Source: Candidatus Poribacteria bacterium (lineage in GTDB: Bacteria; Poribacteria; WGA-4E; WGA-3G). From it: a stretch of 57,490 bases of DNA. The notes under the pieces were generated by a model. The model made no database searches and was not told the origin of the DNA. It was given only the letters and a program-made list of their open reading frames with translations. The DNA lies in the NCBI GenBank assembly GCA_003635185.1, contig PYJA01000133.1, forward strand, positions 1 through 57,490, written 5' to 3'. Position numbers and translations under genes: made by a program. Within the stretch, counting starts at the first letter, position 1. Every line of letters begins with the position of its first letter. This document shows positions 41,847 to 51,027 of this stretch, piece by piece.

Positions 41847-42776
41847 ATGTTAGCAATTTCAACAATGTGGAACGCTTTGAAGCAACCGGATGGGGCTGCT
41901 TTATTTGATGAATTGAAAGACCTCGGTTTTGAAGTCATCGCTCTGAGCCGCCATCTCACGCTTGAACAGGTGGAACAACTCAAACCAATGCTTCGAGACA
42001 TCGGACAAATACCCCCGTGCGCTATCCAAAATTTCTGCCCAATAATACTCCCTGAAACTTCACAATCCGAAGCAGAAAACGACAAAATTCTGCTATCCAG
42101 TCTTGATAACGATGAACGGCAGGAAGCAATTCGCAGAACTATTGAAACAATGGAGCTTGCCGTTGAAATGGAAATTACAACAGTGCTGCTTCGGCTCGGT
42201 GAAGTGGATACCTATGATCGGTCGTATCTAATGACTGAATTCTATGCGTATGGCGAGCGTGAGTTTGAGGCTTTTAGCAAAAAGGTGACTGAAGCAGCGG
42301 AATGGCGAAAACGCAAAGAGGCAAAACATCGCGATGCTGTGCTGCGAAGTCTTGATGAATTAAATGAACATGCACTCAAAATGGAACTATGCATAGCAAT
42401 TGAGAATCGCCCGCACTATTACCAAATTCCGAATTTCGATGAAGTTGGGTTGTTTTTTGATGAATTTTACGGCAGCCCAATGCGTTATTGGCACGATGTT
42501 GGACATGCAGCGTTGCAGGAAAAACTTGGACTCTGCTGGTCACACAAATGGCTTGAAACATACAGTGAACATCTCATCGGCGTGACACTGCACGACCTAC
42601 AAGAGCTTGAACCTTATCATCCACCTGGTAATGGTGACTTGGAATGGGATGAGTTGTTTGCACAGATTCCCTCTGATGTCGTGAAGGTAATTGAAATTCT
42701 GCATGGAGAAACGGAAGCGGTAATACAGGCAAGAGAATTGTGCGAATCGTTAATGAACACCCAAAGCGAATCATAA
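41847..42776 (+). CDS. xylose-isomerase-like TIM-barrel protein (sugar phosphate isomerase/epimerase family)
   Basis: 309 residues with the AP-endonuclease-2/isomerase-type barrel: MLAISTMWNALKQPDGAALFDELKDLGFEVIAL, LGEVDTY, ALKMELCIAIENRPHYYQIPN (Glu), YWHDVGHA (Asp/His) and LIGVTLHDLQE (His-Asp). These fit divalent-metal ligands of the family. Substrate unknown. No clear ribosome site at ATG 41847. Confidence 0.78.
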   Translation: MLAISTMWNALKQPDGAALFDELKDLGFEVIALSRHLTLEQVEQLKPMLRDIGQIPPCAIQNFCPIILPETSQSEAENDKILLSSLDNDERQEAIRRTIETMELAVEMEITTVLLRLGEVDTYDRSYLMTEFYAYGEREFEAFSKKVTEAAEWRKRKEAKHRDAVLRSLDELNEHALKMELCIAIENRPHYYQIPNFDEVGLFFDEFYGSPMRYWHDVGHAALQEKLGLCWSHKWLETYSEHLIGVTLHDLQELEPYHPPGNGDLEWDELFAQIPSDVVKVIEILHGETEAVIQARELCESLMNTQSES

Positions 42777-42898
42777 TCTTTGCGACACTTTCATTGCCAG
42801 CCCGTTTTCGCGCTCAAGCGTTCTGACAATAGGTGCGCGATCATTTTCATAAGTGCTGTCCGGAAAGCTATGTCTCATATTGTTCGCCGCTTTCGGAA

Positions 42899-45001
42899 TT
42901 ACTGATCCAACTCCCAAATAAGCACTGTCCCATCTGCACTTCCGCTTGCAAGTGTTTTGCCATCAGGACTGAACTTCACAGAATTAACTAATCCTCTATG
43001 TCCTGTAAACATAGTTTTTAATTGATGTTTGTTGATATCCCAGAGGTGAATGTTCCAACCTCCACTTGCAAGTGTCTTTCCATCAAGACTAAAAGCAAGA
43101 GACATGACAGACCTGTTGACCTCCTGATCTGCTACAAAAATAGTTTTAAGGTTAGTGGTGGTCGGGTCCCAAAGAAAAATAGTTCCACTTACATCAGCAC
43201 TTGCAAGGGTGCGTCCATCAGGACTAAAGATAACACAATTGACTTCTTTCCTATGTCTATTGAAGCTCGCTTTCAATTCGTGAGTCCGCGTATCCCATAG
43301 ACGGATAATTTTGTCAAAACTTGCACTTGCGATAGTGTTTCCGTCTGGACTTATTGCAACAGAGCGTACTTGATCCGTATGCCCTTTTAAAACTCCTTTA
43401 CGGTAACCAGAGAAAACCCCACGCAATTTTTCAAAACTCGATTCTTTCGGAGTTTTTATGTTCCATAACCGAACCGTCCCATCTGAACTACCACTCACCA
43501 ACGTTTTGCCATCGGGACTAAAAGCTACGCTGCTTGAATGGCATGAACTTCCCTCACCTATGTCCTTTCCATGCCCTTTGAGTGTCATTCGATATTTTCC
43601 TGTGTCCACATCCCATAAAAGAATCTCGGCTTTTGAATCCGAACTCTGTGTACTTATACTCAAACTCGCGAGTGTTTTACCGTTTGGTGAAAAGGCTACG
43701 GATTGAACCGATAACTGATATGGGTGACCTGTAAATACTTGTTTGACATTACCAGATGATACATCCCACAGTCTTATGTTTTCTCTCTCATATCCACTTG
43801 CAAGTGTTTTACCATCTGGACTAAACGCAATTGAATGGACTCTTGGTGTATACCCAGTGATAGTACAGCGGAGTTCAGGATCCTGGAAATTTTTAGTGTT
43901 AATATCCCACAATTTGATGCCAGATATATTAATTGTAGCAAGTATTTGTCCATTTGGACTAAACATCAGTTGATTGAAACTTCCTTCCCCCATAAGTGTT
44001 GTTTTTTGTTTGCCTGTAGCAGCGTCCCACAAATCAATTTCACTATAACTTGAACTTGCAAGAATACGACCATCGGGACTAAACGCAATAGAACCAATTC
44101 TATTTCCCCAATTTCCCGCGAGTGTAGCCTTCAACTCTCCAGTGGCTACGTCCCATAAAAGAACTGTATTGCGCCAATAGTGACTTGCAAGTGTCGTGCC
44201 ATCTGGCGAGAATCTTATGCAATAACGATCAACATCACTGCGGCCAGAAAGTATATGTCTAAGTTTTCCTGTGTCAGTATGCCACAAATGTATTCCTTTG
44301 CGGCTACTACTCGTAAATGTTTGCCCATCCGGACTGAAAACAACGGGTGCTGCCCAATACATATCTTGCAGACCCATTATAAGTTTTCTTGTGCCTGTAT
44401 CCCAGAGATAAATCTGGTAACCGCTCTTACTAGCAAGCGTTCGCCCATCAGGACTAAATACAACTATAATACCATTACCATAATTATGTTCCGTGGAAAT
44501 TGATTTGGATTCCCAAGTAACGGGATTCCATAAACGTATTGTCCCATCCGAACTACCACTGGCGAGCATCTGTCCATCGGGACTGAAAGAGACGGATGTA
44601 ACTGTACTCGTGTGTCCTATGAGGATTGCTTTGAGTGCTCCTGTGTGTGTATCCCAAAGTCTTATTGTTTTGTCGGAGCTTGCACTGGCAAGCGTCTGAT
44701 CAACCGGACTGTAAGTAATTGAATTGATATTATCCTTATGCCCCGTCAGAAGTCTGAGTTCTTTTCCTGTTTGCACATCGTATATCCAAATTCCTAATGA
44801 ACTAAAAACAGCAAGCTGCGTGTTATCTGGGGAAAATTTACATGGATGATTTTCTCTGTAGATGCCTATTTTCCCCTTGCCAAGCCTTAACTTCGCACCT
44901 TCCGGCAATTTCCAGCGCGTATAATCCTCAGCAAAAGTGCCAGAGAGAAATATTGTATTGATGATAAGCAGTGTAAAAATAAATATATGTCCCTTTTTCA
45001 T
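42899..45001 (-). CDS. secreted WD40-repeat protein, paralogue A
   Basis: 700 residues. Signal peptide at 1-24 (IFTLLIINTIFLSGTFAED), then an N-terminal YTRWKLPEGAKLRLGKGKIG segment shared with paralogue B. The rest is WD40 units throughout (FSPDGQTLASGSSDGTIRLWD type), about 14, enough for two beta propellers, ending LASGSADGTVLIWELDQ. Start ATG 45001 with AGGAG upstream. Probable extracytoplasmic protein-binding scaffold; partner unknown. It follows paralogue B by 26 bases. Confidence 0.88.
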   Translation of the reverse strand: MKKGHIFIFTLLIINTIFLSGTFAEDYTRWKLPEGAKLRLGKGKIGIYRENHPCKFSPDNTQLAVFSSLGIWIYDVQTGKELRLLTGHKDNINSITYSPVDQTLASASSDKTIRLWDTHTGALKAILIGHTSTVTSVSFSPDGQMLASGSSDGTIRLWNPVTWESKSISTEHNYGNGIIVVFSPDGRTLASKSGYQIYLWDTGTRKLIMGLQDMYWAAPVVFSPDGQTFTSSSRKGIHLWHTDTGKLRHILSGRSDVDRYCIRFSPDGTTLASHYWRNTVLLWDVATGELKATLAGNWGNRIGSIAFSPDGRILASSSYSEIDLWDAATGKQKTTLMGEGSFNQLMFSPNGQILATINISGIKLWDINTKNFQDPELRCTITGYTPRVHSIAFSPDGKTLASGYERENIRLWDVSSGNVKQVFTGHPYQLSVQSVAFSPNGKTLASLSISTQSSDSKAEILLWDVDTGKYRMTLKGHGKDIGEGSSCHSSSVAFSPDGKTLVSGSSDGTVRLWNIKTPKESSFEKLRGVFSGYRKGVLKGHTDQVRSVAISPDGNTIASASFDKIIRLWDTRTHELKASFNRHRKEVNCVIFSPDGRTLASADVSGTIFLWDPTTTNLKTIFVADQEVNRSVMSLAFSLDGKTLASGGWNIHLWDINKHQLKTMFTGHRGLVNSVKFSPDGKTLASGSADGTVLIWELDQ

Positions 45002-45027
45002 TGGTCAAATGCTCCTTATTATGAAAT

Positions 45028-47280
45028 CTACTGATCCAACTTCCAGATAAGCACTGTCCCATCTGCACTTCCGCTTGCAAGTGTTTTACCATCAGGATCC
45101 AAGGTAAGTGAATTCAACCCACTGTGTCCTGAAAGGGTTGATTTGATTTGTAGTGTGCTCATGTCCCAGAAGTGGATAGTTCCATCTCTATTCCCATTTA
45201 CAAGTGTTTTCCCATCAGGACTGAAAACGAGTGAAGTAACCGCGCTTCGTCCTCTACCAGTAATATTCGGTGGGTCATCTTTTTTACGAGGTAGACCTGG
45301 AGGATCGGTAAAAAGATCGTTTCCAATAAGAGAAATCTTGTGGTTTCCAGTGTTAGAATCCCATAGATGAATAGAACCTCTACGGCATCCACTGGCAAGC
45401 GTCAACCCATCAGGACTGAATGCAACAGTCAGTATCTCGTGAATATGTCCTTCAAGTGTCGCTATAAGTTTTCTCTTTTGTACATCCCATAGACGGATGG
45501 TTTTGTCCTTACTACCGCTTGCAAGAGTCTGTCCATCTGGACTCAAGGCAATAGAAAGGATTTGGTCAGTATGTCCTTTGAGTTTTGCTTTCTGTGGACT
45601 GAAGAGTCTACCCCCCAACCGTTGAATAACTGAACCTTTTACAGCGGCCTTTGCATCCCAAAACCGAATTGTTCCATCCAAACTACCCGTCACAAACATC
45701 TCGCCGTCTGGATTGAAAACAAGTCCACCACCATGTGCCCTTGGCCGCGTATTACCTATTCCTTTGTCATGCCCTTTGAGAGTTTTTTGGTACTCACCTG
45801 TTTTCGCATCCCAAAGCAGTATTTGGGCTATTCCACCTGAACTTTGTGAATAGATATTTAAACTTGCAAGTGTCTCCCCGTTTGGCGTAAAAGCAACAGA
45901 TTGAACATGTAATTGATAAGGATACCCATCACAGGTCGTTTTGAGTTGACCATTAACAACATCCCAAAGCTTTATCTTCTCCAAATTATATCCACTTGCA
46001 AGTATCTTCCCATCAAGGTTAAATGCAACAGAACTTACTTCATCGTTATGGTCCGTGATAATGTGACGTAATCCCGACTTCTGGATATTTTGCGTCTCTA
46101 TATTCCATAAATAGATACGGGTTCCTTCAAGAGATACAGAACTCCGTGCAGCGAGCGTGCGCCCATCAGGACTAAACATTAGACTATAGAAATCTTCATT
46201 TTCAGTTAGAATGAACTTGGGTTGTGCTGTTTTAGGATCCCAAAGAGCGATTTCGCCATCACTTGCGACTGCAAGGGTTTGCCCATCTGGACTGAACGCA
46301 ATAGCTTCAACACTTTTTGTGGCATAATTCACTAACTGTGGTATGCCGTTGACTATTGCCAGCATTTTTACATACCTTGCATCTGCGGAAAGTGTATTTT
46401 TCAGTTTACCGGTCTGTGTATCCCATAACTGAACCTTATAGTCATTCTGACGCGCAGTTGCGAGTGTTTTCCTATCTGGTGACAAAGCAAACGGTGGTCT
46501 ATAAGAACGTTCAAGACCCAACCTCATTTTTACTTTACCGGTATCAGTATCCCAAAACCGCGCCTCGTCTCCGTTTCTACTTAAGCCATAGAGAGCACTT
46601 CCATCAGAATTGAAGATAATGTTAACAACATCTGCTGTATCCTCTAAGTTAACCTTAAACTTCTCCGTTTTTATATCCCACAACTGAATATCTTTTCCTC
46701 TACTAATCGCTAACGTTTTGCCATCAGGACTGAACATAATTCTACCCACACTTTGATTCGGTGTAGATATCACGCGACTCGTTCCGTTCTCAATGTCCCA
46801 TAACCAAATTTTGTCCGTAAAATCTGCACTTGCGAGCATTTTCCCATCGGGACTAAACGCGACCATATCAGTGGAACCCTCAAGCGTAGTTTTGAGTTGA
46901 TTGGTAGTTAAATCCCACAACTCAATTTTATGATTTTGCGGAATTGCGTACATGCGGGAATCGGGACTCAAAACAACATCATAATCCATTCCTTTCCCAT
47001 TTGCAGTTGATAAACTGATCTCTTTTCCTGTCATAACATCATATACCCAAATTCCGATTGAAGTCATGACTGTAAGTTGAGTACTATCGGGTGAAAAATG
47101 ATGCGATTTTCCTTTTCCGATAGTCGTGAGATGCCCTTCATGGTTACTTATTTTTCCCTTACCAAGTCTAAACTTCGCACCTTCCGGCAATTTCCAGCGC
47201 GTATAATCTTCTGCAAAAGCGTAAGAGAGAAATATTATGGTGAGCAAGAATGTTATAATAAAAACGCGTGTAGGTCTCAT
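45028..47280 (-). CDS. secreted WD40-repeat protein, paralogue B
   Basis: 750 residues, ATG 47280 after AGGAGG. Signal peptide ends LSYAFAED; the next YTRWKLPEGAKFRLGKGKIS block matches paralogue A. About 14 WD40 units follow, with two short insertions (a GNDLFTDPPGLPRKKDDPPN loop near residue 660). The final LASGSADGTVLIWKLDQ equals the end of paralogue A. The first gene of the pair; the two arose by tandem duplication. Confidence 0.88.
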   Translation of the reverse strand: MRPTRVFIITFLLTIIFLSYAFAEDYTRWKLPEGAKFRLGKGKISNHEGHLTTIGKGKSHHFSPDSTQLTVMTSIGIWVYDVMTGKEISLSTANGKGMDYDVVLSPDSRMYAIPQNHKIELWDLTTNQLKTTLEGSTDMVAFSPDGKMLASADFTDKIWLWDIENGTSRVISTPNQSVGRIMFSPDGKTLAISRGKDIQLWDIKTEKFKVNLEDTADVVNIIFNSDGSALYGLSRNGDEARFWDTDTGKVKMRLGLERSYRPPFALSPDRKTLATARQNDYKVQLWDTQTGKLKNTLSADARYVKMLAIVNGIPQLVNYATKSVEAIAFSPDGQTLAVASDGEIALWDPKTAQPKFILTENEDFYSLMFSPDGRTLAARSSVSLEGTRIYLWNIETQNIQKSGLRHIITDHNDEVSSVAFNLDGKILASGYNLEKIKLWDVVNGQLKTTCDGYPYQLHVQSVAFTPNGETLASLNIYSQSSGGIAQILLWDAKTGEYQKTLKGHDKGIGNTRPRAHGGGLVFNPDGEMFVTGSLDGTIRFWDAKAAVKGSVIQRLGGRLFSPQKAKLKGHTDQILSIALSPDGQTLASGSKDKTIRLWDVQKRKLIATLEGHIHEILTVAFSPDGLTLASGCRRGSIHLWDSNTGNHKISLIGNDLFTDPPGLPRKKDDPPNITGRGRSAVTSLVFSPDGKTLVNGNRDGTIHFWDMSTLQIKSTLSGHSGLNSLTLDPDGKTLASGSADGTVLIWKLDQ

Positions 47281-47326
47281 AACTTAATTCCTCCTATAAT
47301 ATTCATGCTTAAAACATGCTTTTTGT

Positions 47327-47746
47327 TTAACCCATCTGATACAACATGAAATAAATAATCACGCCTGTGACGGAAACGTATAGCCATATTGGCAGCGTGA
47401 TTTTTGCGATACGACGGTGTTTATCAAACTTTTCGCGCCATGCCAAATAGAGGGTGCGCAATGCCAACGGCACGATTGCAAACGCCAACATAATGTGCGA
47501 AATCAGAATAGCAAAATAGACAGGACGGATCCATCCGTGCTGCGTAAATTTGGTTGACCCTGCATTTGCATGGTATATACAATAACTAATCAGAAAAAGC
47601 ACAGACACTGCAAAAGCCGCAAGCATACATTTTTTATGCGCCGCAATTTTCCGTTGCCGAATTAGCACATAACCTACTACCAACAGAATAGCACTGATTG
47701 TATTTAAGGTTGCATTGACAGTTGGCAAATCTGAAATCTCAAGCAT
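47327..47746 (-). CDS. DUF420-family membrane protein
   Basis: 139 residues with four membrane helices and the family's conserved histidines: LPTVNATLNTISAILLVVGYVLIRQRKIAAHKKCM, YHANAGSTKF, HGWIRPVYFAILISHIMLAF, and KHRRIAKITLPIWLYVSVTGV. DUF420 proteins (YozB/CtaM relatives) have been linked to haem-copper oxidase assembly in some bacteria; no oxidase genes lie in the window. It starts 12 bases after a PhyH gene and may be cotranscribed with it. Confidence 0.85.
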   Translation of the reverse strand: MLEISDLPTVNATLNTISAILLVVGYVLIRQRKIAAHKKCMLAAFAVSVLFLISYCIYHANAGSTKFTQHGWIRPVYFAILISHIMLAFAIVPLALRTLYLAWREKFDKHRRIAKITLPIWLYVSVTGVIIYFMLYQMG

Positions 47747-47758
47747 GGATTCTCTTTT

Positions 47759-48658
47759 CTACCGGGGCCACCGATATGCCTGAACGCCTTTGGAATTTTC
47801 CAGTGCAAACTCCCACCGTTTACACCATGTTCCATAATCAGTCTTGCAAGCCTCTGGACGCAAGCGGCTCCGCATCAAAAACGCAGGATAGTAGGGTCTG
47901 CCCGTTGGTTGATAAACATCGTGATAACGGAGGTCAAAACTCCATCGGACAGTCTCAGATTCATTCGGTTTTGCACTGTGGAGTGTGTAATTGTGGAATA
48001 GAATAACACCACCTGCCCGTATCGGCAATACCTTCGGTGTAAGGTTTGGTGGTTGATGTTCAGGTAGAACCACTAATCCGGCATCGTTCCAAGTGTGCGT
48101 GAACAACCCCATTTTATGACTGCCCGGTAGCACTTGTAGACACCCGTTTTCCAACGTTGTATCCACAATCGGTATCCAGATAGTTAACATAAAATATGGG
48201 TCGATATCGGGCCAACATACGCCTGCGTCCTGATGCCAAGGTGTCGGATGACGTTGCCAAGGTGTCGGATGACGTTGCGAATCTCGTATCGGCAAGACAG
48301 CGCGGATATGTTGAATAGGATTGCACACAATCTCAGAACCGACAAAAGATTCAGCAAGGTCAAGGATTTTCGGGTTTTTGAGAAAGTTGAATGTCGCTTC
48401 CCCACGCGCACGCATGATATCTAAATCTCCAGTTACTTCTGATGCCTCAGCAGCGAGATGAAGCAAACGTTCTGTAAACGGTTTATCAGCGTAGGTAGAG
48501 GTAACTTTTCCCTCCTTGTGTAATCTTTCAGCGCGTTCAGCGATAATTTCTGAGTATTCTGTTACCACAGGACCTAAATCATTCTCGTCTAACACATCTT
48601 CAAGTAGTAAATATCCGTTGTCATGAAAAAATGAAACTTCAGATTCGGTTAAGCGCAT
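47759..48658 (-). CDS. PhyH-family Fe(II)/2-oxoglutarate oxygenase with an internal 7-residue duplication
   Basis: 299 residues, ATG 48658 after AAGGAA. MRLTESEVSFFHDNGYLLLEDVL is the family start; WHQDAGVCW holds H-x-D; GCLQVLPGSHK, ILFHNYTLHSAKPN (distal His) and an Arg further on complete the site. Just before the iron motif the sequence reads RHPTPWQRHPTPWHQD: RHPTPWQ and RHPTPWH are products of a 21-base tandem duplication. It may shift the strand ahead of the iron ligands; activity is uncertain for that reason. Followed directly by the DUF420 gene. Confidence 0.86.
   Translation of the reverse strand: MRLTESEVSFFHDNGYLLLEDVLDENDLGPVVTEYSEIIAERAERLHKEGKVTSTYADKPFTERLLHLAAEASEVTGDLDIMRARGEATFNFLKNPKILDLAESFVGSEIVCNPIQHIRAVLPIRDSQRHPTPWQRHPTPWHQDAGVCWPDIDPYFMLTIWIPIVDTTLENGCLQVLPGSHKMGLFTHTWNDAGLVVLPEHQPPNLTPKVLPIRAGGVILFHNYTLHSAKPNESETVRWSFDLRYHDVYQPTGRPYYPAFLMRSRLRPEACKTDYGTWCKRWEFALENSKGVQAYRWPR
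48236..48277. repeat. 21-bp tandem duplication inside the PhyH gene
   Basis: Two identical 21-base units (plus strand CCAAGGTGTCGGATGACGTTG) at 48236-48256 and 48257-48277. Perfect identity implies a recent event (or an assembly artefact). Keeps the frame. Confidence 0.9.
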
Positions 48659-48735
48659 AATTGTATTTCCTTGTATTATAAAAAATCTTGTTATTTTGAC
48701 ATTTGCGTGTTAGGGTGAATCAAAGGGATTCATCT

Positions 48736-48775
48736 GAATGTAAGAGGCGCAATGAATTGCGCGACTACAAACGCC
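48736..48775. repeat. interspersed 40-bp repeat, copy 2
   Basis: Identical to 23851-23890, with the GCGCAATGAATTGCGC core. Located in the gap upstream of the PhyH gene at 47759. The sequence after it also resembles the other site (CTAAA ... TTTTACCATAA). Confidence 0.85.
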
Positions 48776-48821
48776 CTAAACCTATAGAGAACTGTAAGGG
48801 TAATTTTCGTTTTACCATAAA

Positions 48822-49625
48822 CTATCCCCATCTTTGTTCAGGCGGATCGAAAACAAAACCGTGAAAGAACTTCCGTTGCTCTGGCGAGAGTTGTGAGTTA
48901 TAGAATGTTTTCGGATACCCCCAATGTTCCTGTGAAGCAATCATCCACGGATGTTCATAGGCGTAATATAGCATTTCGCGAGATCCCTCCGGTTCGGTGA
49001 AGATACCAGCAGAATGCCAGAGTGCATTATGGAACAGGATCGCACTTCCCGCTGGCGCACAAACTTCTAATGCCCCCGGGTATTGATATGGATACCGAAG
49101 GTCTTCATGGTTCGGGTCATGCATGGCTTTATGACTGCCCGGTATGAGCCACAGATTTCCCTGCCCTCCCTCCGTCATATCTGTCAAATAGTAGCCGACT
49201 TTGAGTTGTAAAAATGGTATCGGGCGCAAGTTTCGATAGCCGTTATCGTGTCCATCAATGTGCCATCCCATCGGGCGATCTATCAGTTCCGCACCGTGCT
49301 CAACAACTGCATCGGAGGCATGGTGGTGCGGCATCTCATTGAGCAGACCCGTGACGTAAGGAAGCATCGGTTGCCAGTCCAGCAGCTCTAAGAACAACGG
49401 ATGATCCCCAAGTATGTAGAAGATGCGGGTGCTTTTTTCTCCATTGATATGTGTCATTCCTGTGTGTGGTATGCTTTTCGCTTCACATTCCCGACGTTTT
49501 TCAATGGATTCGGCAAGCGCTTTTCTGAGGGCTGCAATATGTGGACGCTCAAGAAAATGCTCTAACACTAAATAACCGTTGTTATCGAAAAAGAACCGTT
49601 GTGCGTCAGTTAACTCATGTGCCAT
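48822..49625 (-). CDS. PhyH-family Fe(II)/2-oxoglutarate oxygenase
   Basis: Start ATG 49625 (MAHELTDAQRFFFDNNGYLVLEHFL) with GGAGAG upstream; 267 residues. MGWHIDGHDNGYRN carries H-x-D, LWLIPGSHKAMHDPNH is the family hallmark, and ILFHNALWHSAGIF supplies the distal His with Arg in EGSREMLYY. Closer to halogenase/ectoine-hydroxylase-type members than to the PhyH at 12458 in loop pattern. Lies between a PhyH gene and an amidohydrolase on the same strand, so the group may act in one catabolic route; substrate unknown. Confidence 0.88.
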   Translation of the reverse strand: MAHELTDAQRFFFDNNGYLVLEHFLERPHIAALRKALAESIEKRRECEAKSIPHTGMTHINGEKSTRIFYILGDHPLFLELLDWQPMLPYVTGLLNEMPHHHASDAVVEHGAELIDRPMGWHIDGHDNGYRNLRPIPFLQLKVGYYLTDMTEGGQGNLWLIPGSHKAMHDPNHEDLRYPYQYPGALEVCAPAGSAILFHNALWHSAGIFTEPEGSREMLYYAYEHPWMIASQEHWGYPKTFYNSQLSPEQRKFFHGFVFDPPEQRWG

Positions 49626-49706
49626 GTTGCCATCTCTCCTTCCGTAACCGTCTGTAGACGCGCTTTGTAAGCGCGCCGAGCACATATTTCATGTGTAACC
49701 ACCTCA

Positions 49707-49731
49707 TAGGCGCGGTTTGAAACCGCGCCTA
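49707..49731. repeat. short palindrome between amidohydrolase and PhyH gene
   Basis: TAGGCGCGGTTTGAAACCGCGCCTA in full, an 11-base stem with a 3-base loop. A GCGCGC-type relative is just upstream at about 49664-49678. Possible transcript-stabilising or terminating hairpin. Confidence 0.65.
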
Positions 49732-49746
49732 CCGCGGCTTAGCTGT

Positions 49747-50718
49747 TTAGATTAAATCAAACAATTTCGCAGCGTTTTCTCCAAAGATACGCGCACGTGC
49801 TGTATCAGATATATCCATCTCTTCAATTAGACCCACAAACCGCGGCATATCAACCCACGGGTGGTCTGTCCCGAACAACAGACGATGCTCGCCAGCAAAC
49901 TGATATGCGTAGTGCAGCGTTAGCAGTGATGGCGACACAGTGTCTAAAAAGATGTGACGAAGATATGCGCTCGGTGGTTGAGTTATATTCTCTCTCGCTC
50001 TACCTAACACCTCAGTCTGATGGTCTAAACGTCCACTCATATAGGGTAAAATACCGCCCACATGTGGCATCACAAGTTGTAAGTTTGGATAGCGTTCAAG
50101 AATGCCGCCCAGAATCAGGCGCAACAGAGCGAAGCTGTTATCTACTTGCAATCCCATCATACCGATCATCCAATAATCTTTGATTGCATCGCCCCACGTT
50201 GGCACGGTGGGATGCATCACAATCGGCATTTGCAATGTTTCTGCATGTGCATAAACCGGTTCGAACTGTGGGGCATCAACAGGTTTACCTCCGATATGCG
50301 AATAGAGCATTATCCCGCGAAACCTGAGTTTCTTAACCCGATCCATCTCCATTATTGCCTCATCTGGATTTTGCCATGGCAGACATGCTAACCCCGCAAA
50401 TCGGTGTGGATAGGTGTCCACAAGTTCTGCGATAGCGTTGTTTATCGCTTGTGCGCCTGTGTTGCCCAGTTCATGTGAAAGCATGCAAGGTGGCGGTATG
50501 TTGGTGCTGAGCAGTGCTATGTCTACGCCTGCTGCATCCATGTGCTTCAGTTTACGTTTGGGATCGTAAGCTTCGTCCTGCAACCGAAATGTTTGAACAT
50601 CACCGTAAGTGACGATCGCCTCACTGCCACTGCGAATTACTTGTGGTGGATGCGGGTTTTGGGCAAGGATTTCAATATAGGCTTTTGGAAATATGTGGCT
50701 TTGGCAATCAATTCGCAT
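49747..50718 (-). CDS. amidohydrolase family protein (ACMSD-like)
   Basis: 323 residues, TIM barrel of the amidohydrolase_2/aminocarboxymuconate-semialdehyde decarboxylase group. Seen: DCQSHIFPKAYIEIL at the N-terminus, LACLPWQNPDEAIMEMDR, MLYSHIGG, PIVMHPTVPTWG, LVMPHVGGILPYMSGRLDH and LFGTDHPW (Asp). The usual D-x-H-x-H metal motif reads D-C-Q-S-H here, so one His is replaced by Gln and metal binding may differ. Decarboxylase or hydrolase activity is family inference. The upstream gene on the same strand would be at 51 kb, on the opposite strand, so it starts its own operon with the PhyH genes. Confidence 0.83.
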   Translation of the reverse strand: MRIDCQSHIFPKAYIEILAQNPHPPQVIRSGSEAIVTYGDVQTFRLQDEAYDPKRKLKHMDAAGVDIALLSTNIPPPCMLSHELGNTGAQAINNAIAELVDTYPHRFAGLACLPWQNPDEAIMEMDRVKKLRFRGIMLYSHIGGKPVDAPQFEPVYAHAETLQMPIVMHPTVPTWGDAIKDYWMIGMMGLQVDNSFALLRLILGGILERYPNLQLVMPHVGGILPYMSGRLDHQTEVLGRARENITQPPSAYLRHIFLDTVSPSLLTLHYAYQFAGEHRLLFGTDHPWVDMPRFVGLIEEMDISDTARARIFGENAAKLFDLI

Positions 50719-51027
50719 TTTTCGAGTCAGTATGTTTTTTTATATGTCTTTTAGTATGCCATGTCTAACCCTTTTTTATCAAGGAATCTTTTTATGCCAG
50801 TGGTGGCGTTAATTTCTATTCCTAAGTTCGGCACCCAATCCCTAAATCCTCTTATCAGTGGGAATGGACATTTGGAAGTGTCAGCAATGGTGCCCTCCTG
50901 GTAAATGTGTAAAGCTTGCATTTCAAGACATTTTGCGTTATTATATAAATGTTTAATGCTTAATTTCCAATAAAACTGTTGGCATATATGAACGTTTCAT
51001 GTTTGTATATCAAATGAGACAAAGAAA
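50719..51027. other. 309-base divergent intergenic region
   Basis: No gene or repeat family recognised. It holds the promoter listed at 50916-50944 for the plus-strand gene. Confidence 0.55.
50916..50944 (+). promoter_or_regulatory. sigma70-type promoter of the OB-fold-like gene
   Basis: TTGCAT (50916-50921), 17-base spacer, TATTAT (50939-50944); about 80 bases before ATG 51028. Confidence 0.5.
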
